From Ectopseudomonas guguanensis (GTDB lineage: Bacteria > Pseudomonadota > Gammaproteobacteria > Pseudomonadales > Pseudomonadaceae): DNA of 64,000 bases. The stretch covers positions 214,856-278,855 of the forward strand of contig NZ_FNJJ01000008.1 of assembly GCF_900104265.1 (NCBI RefSeq), given 5' to 3'. The position numbers and the translations under genes are program-made. Shown here one piece after another: positions 29,004-37,210 of this stretch (the stretch's first letter is position 1; each line of letters opens with the position of its first letter). Under the pieces are notes generated by a model, which worked only from the letters and a program-made list of their open reading frames with translations, was not told the origin of the DNA and searched no databases.

Positions 29004-29493
29004 CGTCGCTGTTCTTCTCCTCGCTCAGCGCCTGGTAGCGCTGCTGCAGCTCATCGCGAATCTGCCGGCGCTGCTTGGCCTGGCGCTGGCGCCGCAGGCC
29101 GTCGGGGGTATCGGGCTGCAGTTCGGGCACTGCCACCGGGCGCCCCTGACCGTCCACCGCGACCATGGTGAAGAAGCAGCTGTTGGTGTGGCGCACCGAG
29201 CGCTCGCGGATGTTCTCGGTGATCACCTTGATGCCGATCTCCATCGAGGTGCGCCCGGTGTGGTTGACCGAGGCGAGGAAGGTCACCAGCTCGCCGACAT
29301 GCACCGGCTCGCGGAAGATCACCTGATCCACCGACAGGGTCACCACGTAGCAGCCGGCATAGCGGCTGGCGCAGGCATAGGCGACTTCGTCGAGGTACTT
29401 GAGCAGCGTGCCGCCGTGCACGTTACCGGAGAAGTTGGCCATGTCCGGGGTCATCAGTACGGTCATCGTCAGTTGCGCGGTTCCGGCTTCCAT
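28999..29493 (-). CDS. Acyl-CoA thioesterase (hotdog fold, YciA/BFIT-like)
   Basis: A 164-residue hotdog-fold enzyme hydrolysing acyl-CoA esters. The motif NFSGNVHGGTLLKYLDEVAYACA holds the helix and catalytic Asp region. The domain ends near residue 125, and a basic glutamine-rich tail (RRQRQAKQRRQIRDELQQR) follows. It is a stand-alone gene; the physiological substrate is unknown. Confidence 0.9.
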   Translation of the reverse strand: MEAGTAQLTMTVLMTPDMANFSGNVHGGTLLKYLDEVAYACASRYAGCYVVTLSVDQVIFREPVHVGELVTFLASVNHTGRTSMEIGIKVITENIRERSVRHTNSCFFTMVAVDGQGRPVAVPELQPDTPDGLRRQRQAKQRRQIRDELQQRYQALSEEKNSDA

Positions 29494-29586
29494 CGTCGCT
29501 CCGAGTACGTGTGGGGCTTATGAGAGTAAGGCCTGCTGATTACGGGGATGCAAGATACACACTCACTACTGCAAGGATGTTCATTC

Positions 29587-30306
29587 ATGCTGATTCGCCA
29601 GAAATTGCCGCTTCTAGCGCTGCTGCTGGGGCTGGCCGGTACCGTGCAGGCGACCGAGGAATGCGCCACAGCGGTGCAGTGCAACCAGGTCGGCAGCGCC
29701 GCCTATCAGGACGGCCGCTTCGAGCAGGCCATCGAAGCGTTCGAACGTCAGTTACGACGGGTCGAGGAGGGTGACACGGCACAGTTGGAGCTGGCGCTGA
29801 ACAATCTCATCCTGGCCAACCTGCGCGCTGGCAATACGGGCATGGCGCGCGCCTGGCTGGGCGTGGCGCTGCATAACAACCTCAGCGGTTCCTCGACCCG
29901 CCTGCACCTGCGCAAGGTGGCCGAAGCACTGGATTACCAAGCACTGGCTGCCAGTCCGGCAGGACGCTACCTGCGCTACGCTGGCCAGGCGGTTTGGAGC
30001 GAGCTGCTGATCAGCGAGGATGGCAATGGCGGCTATCACGCCAGTTTCTCGCCCGTGCGTGCCGGTGCTCGGGTGGAGGAGTACGGCCCGGCAGCGCTTG
30101 GCGAACTGGAGGGCAAGCTGGTCGGCGACGCTGTGCAGATGCACCTGGAGGATGCCGGCCTGGGCGCCGATTGTGCAGTGCAGCTGCTGCGCGAAGGCAT
30201 CACCGTGCAGGTGCTGGAAGTGTTCGCCGATGGCTGCCAGGACTACGGTGGCATGGGCATCAGCGTGGCCGGCGACTACATCAAGGTCGCTGCCCGGCCG
30301 CGCTGA
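29587..30306 (+). CDS. Exported TPR-like hypothetical protein
   Basis: A 239-residue protein with signal peptide MLIRQKLPLLALLLGLAGTVQA-T. A TPR-like helical region follows (NQVGSAAYQDGRFEQAIEAFERQL, then LALNNLILANLRAGNTGMARAWL; about 35-100), then a beta-rich C-terminal domain with cysteines in GADCAVQL and DGCQDYGGMG. The ATG at 29587 with AAGGA upstream is chosen over an earlier ATG. Unknown family, probably periplasmic. Confidence 0.7.
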   Translation: MLIRQKLPLLALLLGLAGTVQATEECATAVQCNQVGSAAYQDGRFEQAIEAFERQLRRVEEGDTAQLELALNNLILANLRAGNTGMARAWLGVALHNNLSGSSTRLHLRKVAEALDYQALAASPAGRYLRYAGQAVWSELLISEDGNGGYHASFSPVRAGARVEEYGPAALGELEGKLVGDAVQMHLEDAGLGADCAVQLLREGITVQVLEVFADGCQDYGGMGISVAGDYIKVAARPR

Positions 30307-30340
30307 CAAAGCCGTGTAGGCAGGCTGCCCGTCCTGCTGC

Positions 30341-31708
30341 TCAGGCGTGATTGAGGTACCAGCGCCAGTCCTGCTCGCCCACTTCACCCATGAACTGGCG
30401 GTACTCGGCCCACTTGATCGCCAGGAACACCTTGAGAAAGTCCTCGCCCAGCGCTTCGCGCGCCCAGCTCGAATTCTCCAGATTGCGCAGCGCGGTGAGC
30501 CAGTCGGTGGGCAGGGTTTCGCGAGCCTGCTCGTAACCGTTGCCGACGATGGCCTGACCCGGGTCGATCTGCTCGCGAATGCCCTTGTGAATGCCGGCGA
30601 GGATCGCCGCCGCGGCCAGGTAGGGGTTGGCGTCGGCGCCGCAGATGCGGTGCTCGACATGACGGCTGCCCGCCGGCCCGCCGGGAACGCGGAAGGACAC
30701 GGTGCGGTTGTTCACCCCCCAGCTCTTGGCCAGCGGCGCGTAGCTGTTGGCCTGGAAGCGGCGGAAGGAGTTAGCGTTGGGGCAGAAGATCGCCAGCGCG
30801 TCGTCGAGCGTGGCCATCATGCCGCCAATGGCATGGCGCAGCAGCGGCGTGCCCTGTGGGTCGTCCGAGGCCATCAGGTTATTGCCGTTCTCGTCCGCCA
30901 GGCTGACGTGCATATGCAGGCCGCTGCCGGCCTGGTCGCCGAACGGCTTGGCCATGAAGCAGGCCTGCAGCCCGTGCCTGTTCGCCACACCCTTGACCAG
31001 GCGCTTGTAGCGCACGCCTTCGTCCACAGCCTGCAGCGCATCGAAGCGGTGTTCCAGGGTCAGTTCGAGCTGGCCGGGGGCGTATTCGGAAATCGCCGTG
31101 CGCACGGGCAAACCCTGTACCTCGCAGGCGGCGTAGAGATCGTCGAGAAACGGCTGCATCTGCTCCAGCTCGTACACGCCGTAGACCTGCGGCGCCTGCG
31201 GGCGCATGCCATTCATCTGCACGGCGGGCTGCGGGCGGCCATTGGCATCGCGGGCCTTGTCCAGCAGATAGAATTCCAGCTCCACCGCCATCACCGGGTG
31301 ATAACCGTCGGCCTTGAGCGCGTCGATGGTACGCGCCAGCACGTGGCGCGGATCGCCCGGCGTGGCCGGCAGGCCCTGGGTCGGGTGCATGCTCACCTGC
31401 ACCTGGCCGGTGGGCACCGCGCGCCAGGGCTGCAGGCACAGCGAGCCGGGCAGGGGATAGGTCCAGCAGTCGGCGTCGGCGACTTCCCAGACCAGGCCGC
31501 TTTCCTCGACGTCCTCGCCCTGGATGGTCAGCGAGAGGATGGAGCTGGGCAGCGGCCGGCCGTTCTCGTACATGGCCAGCAGCTCGTCGCGATGCAGCAG
31601 CTTGCCGCGCGGGATGCCGCCCGCGTCGATCAGCATCAGCTCGATGCTGCGCACCTCGGGGTGCTTGGCGAGGAAGTCGCGGACTTCCTGGGGATTGGCG
31701 AATTGCAT
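30341..31708 (-). CDS. Glutamine synthetase-family enzyme (PuuA-like)
   Basis: A 455-residue protein of the glutamine synthetase fold. It has the beta-grasp N-domain (to about 115) and the catalytic barrel with VELEFYLL, AKPFGDQAGSGLHMHVSL (metal and ammonium-site histidines) and RVPGGPAGSRHVEHRICGADANPYLA. The length and sequence style match gamma-glutamyl-amine ligases such as PuuA rather than GlnA. With the adjacent aminotransferase and a GntR regulator it probably serves amine or amino-acid catabolism. Substrate unproven. Confidence 0.88.
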   Translation of the reverse strand: MQFANPQEVRDFLAKHPEVRSIELMLIDAGGIPRGKLLHRDELLAMYENGRPLPSSILSLTIQGEDVEESGLVWEVADADCWTYPLPGSLCLQPWRAVPTGQVQVSMHPTQGLPATPGDPRHVLARTIDALKADGYHPVMAVELEFYLLDKARDANGRPQPAVQMNGMRPQAPQVYGVYELEQMQPFLDDLYAACEVQGLPVRTAISEYAPGQLELTLEHRFDALQAVDEGVRYKRLVKGVANRHGLQACFMAKPFGDQAGSGLHMHVSLADENGNNLMASDDPQGTPLLRHAIGGMMATLDDALAIFCPNANSFRRFQANSYAPLAKSWGVNNRTVSFRVPGGPAGSRHVEHRICGADANPYLAAAAILAGIHKGIREQIDPGQAIVGNGYEQARETLPTDWLTALRNLENSSWAREALGEDFLKVFLAIKWAEYRQFMGEVGEQDWRWYLNHA

Positions 31709-31719
31709 GATGGTTCTCG

Positions 31720-31772
31720 CGTAGGGTGCGCCGTGCGCACCACTGGGTTAACGGTGCGCACGGCGCACCCTA
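31720..31772. repeat. Inverted pair of palindromic repeats, family A
   Basis: Units TAGGGTGCGCCGTGCGCACC (within 31720-31741) and GGTGCGCACGGCGCACCCTA (31753-31772) face each other in the gap between the aminotransferase and ligase genes. A long hairpin in this mRNA gap is possible. Confidence 0.8.
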
Positions 31773-31787
31773 GGGTTTGGCGTGTGT

Positions 31788-33182
31788 TTACTCGCGGGCG
31801 CCGGGGATGGCCAGCAGCTCGGTCAGGGCCTGGTCCAGGGTGGCGATCAATCGGTCCACATCGGCTGCGGTGGTGCTCGGGCAGCACAGGGTCATGTTGT
31901 GGAAGGGCGTGATCAGGATGCCGCGGTTGATCAGGTACAGGTGCAGGGCCATCTGCAGCTCGTCGTGAAAGGCTGCCTCGGCCTCGGCGCCGGTACGCGG
32001 CGGCGTGGCGCAGAACTGGAATTCGCAGCGTGCGCCCAGTTCGGTTACCGACCAATTCAGCTCGTGCTTGCCGATCAACTGACGGAAGCCTTCGGCCAGT
32101 CGTGCCGCCAGCGGCAGCATGTGATCGTAGGCGGCCTGGGTCATCACCTGTTCCAGGTTGGCGCGCATGCAATGCATGGCCAGGGCGTTGGCCGACAGGG
32201 TGGTGCCCATGCCGCTGTGGCCGTGGCCGTGGCTTTCCTCGCTGGCGCGCTGGCGGGCCCGGGTCATGGCCGTGGCCATCTCTGCGCTGCAGCCGAAGAT
32301 GCCGCAAGGTACGCCGCCGGCGATGGGTTTGCCGACCACGAAGAAGTCAGGCTCCAGGCCCCACAGCCGCGTGCAGCCGCCAATGTCGGTGGAGATGGTG
32401 TGGGTTTCGTCAATGATCAACAGCGAACCGTATTTACGCGTGAGTTCCCGGCATTTCTGCATGAAGCCTGGATCGGGCAGCACCATGCCGATATTGGTCA
32501 TCGCCGGTTCGCAGAGCAGGGCGCAGACGTCGCCCTGAGCCAGCGCCGCCTCCAGCGCCTCGACGTCGTTGAAGGGAATGGCGCGGCTGTGCTCGGTCAG
32601 GTCATAGGCCTGGCCGACCAGGCCGGAGCGGTGCACGGTCTGGCCATCGCGATGGCGCACCATCACGTCGTCGACGGTGCCGTGGTAGCAGCCGTCGAAC
32701 ACCAGTAGGGTCTTGCGCTGCGTGATGGCGCGAGCCCAGCGCAGCACGTAGCGGTTGGAATCGGTTGCCGTGGCGGTCACTTGCCAGTAGGGCAGGCCGA
32801 AGCGCTGGGCCAGCAGCTCGCCGCAGACCACCGCGTCCTCGCCGGGCAGCATGGTGGTCAGGCCGTTGCCCGCCTGCTCGGCGAGGGCGCGGGCCACCGG
32901 GTCCGGCGAGTGGCCGAACATGGTGCCGGTGTCGCCCAGGCAGAAGTCGACGTACTCGTGACCGTCCACATCGAAGAAGCGCGCGCCCTTGGCCCGCTCG
33001 ACGAACAGCGGCACCGGCGTCGACCAGTCGGCCATCCAGTGCATCGGCACGCCGCCGTACAGCGAGTGGCGGGCGCGCTCGGCCAGGGCCACGGATTTCG
33101 GATTGCAGGACAGGAAGCGTTCGCGCTCGGCAGCGACGAAACGGTCTACGGCGACTTGGCTGATGCCACTGGCGGTGGTCAT
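31788..33182 (-). CDS. PLP-dependent class III aminotransferase
   Basis: A 464-residue aminotransferase. SDNRYVLRWAR-type cofactor contacts are present (ATDSNRYVLRWAR), along with DECYHG-like FDGCYHGTVDD, LLIIDETHT for the PLP-ring Asp, and the Schiff-base lysine in FFVVGKPIAGGVPCG. It resembles glutamate-1-semialdehyde aminotransferase in general layout, but an N-terminal YGGVPMHWMADW extension and the context argue for a catabolic role. It lies upstream of the glutamine synthetase-like gene on the same strand and divergent from the GntR gene. Confidence 0.88.
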   Translation of the reverse strand: MTTASGISQVAVDRFVAAERERFLSCNPKSVALAERARHSLYGGVPMHWMADWSTPVPLFVERAKGARFFDVDGHEYVDFCLGDTGTMFGHSPDPVARALAEQAGNGLTTMLPGEDAVVCGELLAQRFGLPYWQVTATATDSNRYVLRWARAITQRKTLLVFDGCYHGTVDDVMVRHRDGQTVHRSGLVGQAYDLTEHSRAIPFNDVEALEAALAQGDVCALLCEPAMTNIGMVLPDPGFMQKCRELTRKYGSLLIIDETHTISTDIGGCTRLWGLEPDFFVVGKPIAGGVPCGIFGCSAEMATAMTRARQRASEESHGHGHSGMGTTLSANALAMHCMRANLEQVMTQAAYDHMLPLAARLAEGFRQLIGKHELNWSVTELGARCEFQFCATPPRTGAEAEAAFHDELQMALHLYLINRGILITPFHNMTLCCPSTTAADVDRLIATLDQALTELLAIPGARE

Positions 33183-33216
33183 GGGTCATACCTCGTTTGG
33201 ATGCTGCCGGCATGAT

Positions 33217-33234
33217 ATTTTGTGATCACAAAAT
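33217..33234. promoter_or_regulatory. GntR operator candidate 1
   Basis: ATTTTGTGATCACAAAAT is a perfect 18-base palindrome, 35 bases before the aminotransferase start. Confidence 0.75.
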
Positions 33235-33280
33235 AGTAAACTGGCACTCGATATTCGGCCTAAACCTATTTTTATATTAA

Positions 33281-33298
33281 TCTGTGATCACAAAATAT
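33281..33298. promoter_or_regulatory. GntR operator candidate 2
   Basis: The core TGTGATCACA plus AAAT on one side repeats the first site 64 bases further on, on the side of the GntR gene. FCD-type GntR proteins bind short palindromes of this form. Confidence 0.7.
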
Positions 33299-33428
33299 TT
33301 TCGCTGCGTGGATTTTCATACAAAATCGCGCACTGACGTAGACTCGACGCATTCTTGACTGGAGCCTTCCATGCGTGACTGTAGCCTGACCCTTGCCCAA
33401 CTGCCGGCGCCTCCGATGGAGGTGGTGC

Positions 33429-34082
33429 ATGGCTGACAACCTGCAGGAACAGCTGTACCAGAACATCCGCTCGGGCCTTCTGGCTGGGCGCTTCCAGCCA
33501 GGGCAACGGCTGAAGATCCGCGACCTGGCGGCCGAATGGGGCACCAGCCCGATGCCGGTGCGCGCAGCGCTGCAGCGGCTGGTGGCCGAGGGCGCGCTGG
33601 AGGGCGAGCAGCAGCGCTCGGTACGAGTGCCCTCGATGACCCGCGAACGCTACGAACACATTTTCCAGGTGCGTCTGGCGCTGGAAGGCCTGGCGGTGGA
33701 GCTCGCCACGCCGCGTCTGCACGGCGACGACCTGGCCCGGCTGCGTGACTGCGTGCAGCGCATGGATGTGGCCATCGAGCAGCGCCAGGTGCAGGACTAT
33801 CTCAACGCCAACAGCCAGTTCCACCTGCACCTGTACGGCGCCTGCGGCAACCCGGTGCTGGTGCGTTCGATCGAGTCGCTGTGGCTGCAGATCGGGCCCT
33901 TCTTCAACCGCCTGTTCACCGGCGCCGACCTGTCGCTCCGGCTCAACGATTTCCACGAAGACGCCTTCGCCGCCATCGAGGCCGGCGACGCCAAGGCCGC
34001 GCGCCAGGCCATGGAGCAGGACCTGATCTACTTCGCACGTTTTCTGCTCAACCTGCTGGCGCTGGAGCAGGGCGAGGGCTGA
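33429..34082 (+). CDS. GntR-family regulator, FCD subfamily
   Basis: A 217-residue regulator. The winged helix-turn-helix is at 1-65 (LYQNIRSGLLAGRFQPGQRLKIRDLAAEWGTSPMPVRAALQRL); the helical FCD effector domain follows (RLALEGLAVELATPRL, NANSQFHLHLYGACGN with metal-site D/H residues). The ATG at 33429 has GGAGG upstream. It is divergent from the aminotransferase and ligase genes, with two matching palindromes in between, so it probably controls that operon and itself. The inducer is likely an amine or acid from that pathway. Confidence 0.88.
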   Translation: MADNLQEQLYQNIRSGLLAGRFQPGQRLKIRDLAAEWGTSPMPVRAALQRLVAEGALEGEQQRSVRVPSMTRERYEHIFQVRLALEGLAVELATPRLHGDDLARLRDCVQRMDVAIEQRQVQDYLNANSQFHLHLYGACGNPVLVRSIESLWLQIGPFFNRLFTGADLSLRLNDFHEDAFAAIEAGDAKAARQAMEQDLIYFARFLLNLLALEQGEG

Positions 34083-34183
34083 GACGGTGCGCCGTAGCCT
34101 GGGTACAAGCCGGCGCAGAAGGACGGTAGATGACGTACCGGGCACCCACGACGGGTGCGCGGTGCCCTGGCCCTGCGCAACGC

Positions 34184-34255
34184 CGTAGGGTGCGCCGCGC
34201 GCACCGCGCATGCTGCTGGATTGCGCGAGGCGGGTGCGCATGGCGCACCCTACGG
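34184..34255. repeat. Inverted pair of palindromic repeats, family A
   Basis: Family A hairpin units at 34184-34205 and 34233-34255 in inverted orientation, between the GntR gene and the convergent SMI1 gene. Confidence 0.8.
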
Positions 34256-34266
34256 CGAAGGCGGGC

Positions 34267-34674
34267 TCAGCTCTCCAGCCAGACGTCGCGGCACCAGTGC
34301 CAGACCGAGTCCCAGCTCTCGTCGGTGAGTTCGCCTTCGTCGCCGTCCCACAGCCACACCTGGCCCTCGACGTCCACCGCGTAGTAATCGCGGCCATCCT
34401 GACACAGAGGCACCAGGTCGCGTGGCAGGCCCAGGCTCCAGGCTTCGGCGGCGACTTCCGGCAGGTAGGTGTGCGAATGCGGGTCGCTGGCGGTCACCGG
34501 CTCCAGGCGGCCATAAACCACGTCGCTGACCTTGAGCAGGAACTCGCGCAGCTCGAAGGGCAGGTGGATGAGGATCTGCTCCTGAATCTCCACCAGGGTT
34601 TCCTCGTCCGGCAGCTCCAGCGGTACCGGTACCGGCTCGTTGAGTTCGCGCAGCTGTTCGATGACTTCTTCCAC
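34267..34674 (-). CDS. SMI1/KNR4-family protein
   Basis: A 135-residue cytoplasmic acidic protein. Family features are the N-terminal ELPDEETLVEIQEQILIHLPFELREFLLKVSD and the late YYAVDVEGQVWLWDGDEGE. Translation starts at GTG 34674, with GAGGAG eight bases upstream. SMI1/KNR4 proteins are often immunity proteins of contact-dependent toxins, but no toxin gene is adjacent, so a housekeeping role is equally possible. Confidence 0.8.
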   Translation of the reverse strand: MEEVIEQLRELNEPVPVPLELPDEETLVEIQEQILIHLPFELREFLLKVSDVVYGRLEPVTASDPHSHTYLPEVAAEAWSLGLPRDLVPLCQDGRDYYAVDVEGQVWLWDGDEGELTDESWDSVWHWCRDVWLES

Positions 34675-34779
34675 GGCGTCGGCTCCTCATCATGGGGGAT
34701 CGGCTTTATACAGTAGCCGGCAGGCAGAATGAAAACCTGTCGCCGTCATCCCATAATGGTGCTTTTGCGGAGTTCTCCC

Positions 34780-35250
34780 ATGTCGTCCGTCACCTGGCAC
34801 TGTCTGCACCACAGCGAACTCGATACCGCCACCCTCTATGAACTGCTGGCGCTGCGTACCCAGGTGTTCGTGGTGGAGCAGAATTGCCCCTATCTGGAAA
34901 CCGATGGCCAGGACCTGATCGGCGATACCTGCCACCTGCTGGCGCGTGAGGGGAATGCGCTGGTGGGCTATCTGCGCCTGCTCGACCCGCAGCGCATGGA
35001 TGGCGAGGTGGTCATCGGCCGGGTGGTGATCGCTGAGCAGGCGCGCGGCAGCGGCCTGGGCCATAGGCTGATGGAGCAGGCCCTGGCCGAGTGCAGCCGG
35101 CGTTGGCCGGGGGTGGCGGTGTACCTGTCGGCGCAGGCGCACCTGCAGGGCTATTACGGGCGGTATGGCTTCGCGGCGGTGACCGAGGTCTACCTGGAGG
35201 ACGACATCCCGCATATCGGCATGCGCCGGACGGCTACCGATCTGTCGTGA
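34780..35250 (+). CDS. elaA: GNAT acetyltransferase, ElaA family
   Basis: A 156-residue N-acetyltransferase. It starts MSSVTWHCLHHSELDTATLYELLALR and has the ElaA pattern VFVVEQNCPYLETDGQD. The acetyl-CoA site is VVIAEQARGSGLGHRLM (Q/R-x-x-G-x-G/A). The ATG at 34780 with GGAG upstream is chosen over a longer frame. The acceptor is unknown. Confidence 0.9.
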   Translation: MSSVTWHCLHHSELDTATLYELLALRTQVFVVEQNCPYLETDGQDLIGDTCHLLAREGNALVGYLRLLDPQRMDGEVVIGRVVIAEQARGSGLGHRLMEQALAECSRRWPGVAVYLSAQAHLQGYYGRYGFAAVTEVYLEDDIPHIGMRRTATDLS

Positions 35251-35290
35251 TGGGGCCGTCGCCGCTGAAGCGCCTCCCACGGGGCGGATC

Positions 35291-35312
35291 GTAGGAGCGG
35301 CTTTAGCCGCGA
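35291..35312. repeat. Palindromic repeat, family B
   Basis: GTAGGAGCGGCTTTAGCCGC followed by GA, the family B consensus. It lies between two convergent genes. Confidence 0.75.
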
Positions 35313-35325
35313 TGACGGGTGAAAC

Positions 35326-35355
35326 GAAAAACCCCGGGCAAGCCCGGGGTTTTTC
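35326..35355 (-). terminator. Bidirectional terminator between elaA and the Tim44-like gene
   Basis: AAAAACCCCGGGC-AA-GCCCGGGGTTTTT forms a strong stem with A and T runs on both sides. It suits both convergent genes. Confidence 0.85.
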
Positions 35356-35369
35356 ATGCGTCGCTCAGA

Positions 35370-36224
35370 TCAGTTCTGGCGAATGCCGGCGATCAGCCAG
35401 GGCTGGTTGTCGCCCTGGGCGCGCTCCAGGCGCCAGCTTTCGCTGAACGGCTCGCCCTGGTCGAAGCGCGAGGTCTTCGACACACCGCTGAAGGTCAGGG
35501 TGGCGATGGTCTTCTCGGCGTTGTCGTCGACGCCATCGAGCTGGATCTGCAGGTCGTCGATGTAGGTGGACTGGAAGCCGTCACCCAGCTCGGCACGCTC
35601 GCGCTTGAGGAATTCCAGCAGTTGCGGGGTGACGAACTCGGCGATTTTGTCCATCTCGTTCGCGTCCCAGTGCTGCTGCAGGTTCATGAAGTGCTCGCGA
35701 CCGGCGGCGATGAAGCTCTGCTCGTTGAACCAGGCCGGGGCGTTGATCACCGGAGCGGCCGAGGCCAGACGAGCGCCGAAGATGTTGCTGCCGGCTGCCG
35801 GAGCGTTGCCGGTGTTCGGCATTTCGCGCTGGTACGGCGCGCCGGCAGTGGCTGCTTGCGGCTGCTGCTGGGCGCGACGGGCGGCGAGGAAGCGGAAGAT
35901 CAGGAAGGCGATTAGGCCGAAGATCAGGAAGTCCATGATCTGCAGGCCTTCGAAGCCGTCACCCATGAACATCGAGGCCAGCAGGCCACCGGCAGCCAGA
36001 CCGGCCAGCGGGCCGAGCCAGCGTGAAGCGCCGCTGGCGGCAGCGGCCGGTTGCTGACGACCCGGAGCCTGGGCGGCGGGCTGTGCAGGCGGAGTGGCCT
36101 GGCGGGTCTGGTGGCTGGGGGCGGAGCCGAAGGATTTGCCACCGCCAAAACGCTTGGCGTGCGCTTCGAAGCTGAAGGTCAGCGCCAGGCACAGGACCAT
36201 GGCGATACTGAGGAAACGCTGCAT
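35370..36224 (-). CDS. Tim44-like domain protein
   Basis: A 284-residue protein. A signal or first helix (MQRFLSIAMVLCLALTFSFEAHA) is followed by a Gly/Ser stretch RFGGGKSFGS, a Pro/Ala/Gln linker, a glycine-rich helix (GPLAGLAAGGLLASMFMGDGFEG), a second helix (IMDFLIFGLIAFLIFRFLAARR) and the C-terminal Tim44 domain (about 165-284; WFNEQSFIAAGREHFMNLQQHWD). Bacterial Tim44-like proteins of this layout are membrane-bound and of unclear function. Confidence 0.9.
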   Translation of the reverse strand: MQRFLSIAMVLCLALTFSFEAHAKRFGGGKSFGSAPSHQTRQATPPAQPAAQAPGRQQPAAAASGASRWLGPLAGLAAGGLLASMFMGDGFEGLQIMDFLIFGLIAFLIFRFLAARRAQQQPQAATAGAPYQREMPNTGNAPAAGSNIFGARLASAAPVINAPAWFNEQSFIAAGREHFMNLQQHWDANEMDKIAEFVTPQLLEFLKRERAELGDGFQSTYIDDLQIQLDGVDDNAEKTIATLTFSGVSKTSRFDQGEPFSESWRLERAQGDNQPWLIAGIRQN

Positions 36225-36330
36225 CAGGGTCTTCTCTCTGAGGAAAGTGCGTGGGCCGCATCTTGCCCGCCGTAGCCGGCGATGGCCAGTGACAGAATGT
36301 TTCCGGCTTTTGCCCGCCGAGCGCGGAGGC

Positions 36331-36427
36331 TAGGGTGCGCCGTGCGCACCGATGGCCCGTGACATGAAAAGCTGGTGCGCACGGCGCACCCTACGGCATG
36401 GCCGCGTAGCCCGGATGCAATCCGGGG
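36331..36427. repeat. Family A inverted pair followed by a family D unit
   Basis: Family A hairpins at 36331-36350 and 36374-36395 face each other. A family D unit GTAGCCCGGATGCAATCCGG follows at 36405-36427; its other copies are at 54144-54203. All lie between the Tim44-like and TetR genes. Confidence 0.75.
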
Positions 36428-36450
36428 GCGAGGGGCGCGGTTTTCCCGGA

Positions 36451-37032
36451 TCACGGGCGCCGCAGCAGCATGGTCAGCGGGCCGCAGCGCAGCTGGCGGC
36501 GCAGGAAGGCGCGAAACTCGGCCGCGTCTTCCTCGGGATGGCGCAGCCAGTGCACGAAGCTGCGCAGGTAGGCGCCGGTGAGCAGGCTTTCCTCGGCGAT
36601 GCGGCACAGGTGCTGGGTTTGTCGCCCGGCCGCTTCGCGCCACCACTGCACGGTGCGGCTGATGCGCATCAGGCCCAGCACCTGCAGATGAATATGTCCG
36701 GGTTCGAGCTTGTACAGCAGCATCTGCCCGGTGACCGAGCGGTGCGCCGCCAGGCTGCCGAGCCAGGCCAGCAGGCAGCTTTCCAGGCGCTGCTCGGCGT
36801 TCAGATGGTGCAGATCGGGATTGCGGGCGTGGCCGAGCATGGCCTGATCGGCGCGGTCGAACCAGGCTTCCACCAGCTCGTCCTTGTCGCGGTAATGGCG
36901 GGCGATATCGTCCAGGCCAATGTCGAGCGCGGCGGCCACCTCGAACAGGTGCAGGCGCTCCCAGCCGCAGACGTCGGCCAGTTGCAGGGCGGTATCGAGA
37001 ATCTGGGCGGGGTCGGTCGGCTTCTTTTTCAT
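36451..37032 (-). CDS. TetR-family transcriptional regulator
   Basis: A 193-residue protein. The N-terminal helix-turn-helix is degenerate but recognisable (AQILDTALQLADVCGWERLHLFEVAAALDIGLDDIARHYRDKDELVEAWFDRAD). The ligand domain is helical. It is upstream of two TRAP binding-protein genes on the opposite side of a repeat-filled gap, so a link to them is uncertain. Confidence 0.8.
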   Translation of the reverse strand: MKKKPTDPAQILDTALQLADVCGWERLHLFEVAAALDIGLDDIARHYRDKDELVEAWFDRADQAMLGHARNPDLHHLNAEQRLESCLLAWLGSLAAHRSVTGQMLLYKLEPGHIHLQVLGLMRISRTVQWWREAAGRQTQHLCRIAEESLLTGAYLRSFVHWLRHPEEDAAEFRAFLRRQLRCGPLTMLLRRP

Positions 37033-37116
37033 CCGTGAAGTATGGCCGCCGGTGCATGAGCTGGCGTCTGGAACGACAAACGGAGTCCGCCAGGTCAGGT
37101 GTGGCCGCGCCGCATG

Positions 37117-37183
37117 GGTGGGAGCGGCGCCCTGCCGCGAAGCTTAGGTAATAAAAGCTTCGCCCCGGGGCGGGGCTCCCACA
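37117..37183. repeat. Palindromic repeat, family C (inverted pair)
   Basis: GTGGGAGCGGCGCCCTGCCG and, inverted, CGCCCCGGGGCGGGGCTCCC flank AAGCTTAGGTAATAAAAGCTT. The unit shares its core with 1582-1615. Confidence 0.7.
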
Positions 37184-37210
37184 AAGGTAAGGGCTATAAC
37201 CCTCAGCGGC

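Noticed and set aside
33283..33292. CRP/Vfr binding site reading of TGTGATCACA
   Set aside because: The CRP-type consensus needs six bases between TGTGA and TCACA; here the half-sites abut. A GntR operator fits better, with the GntR gene adjacent and the site duplicated.
34267..34674. SMI1/KNR4 gene as a toxin-immunity marker
   Set aside because: No toxin-like gene or secretion signal lies next to it; the neighbours are a GntR regulator and ElaA.
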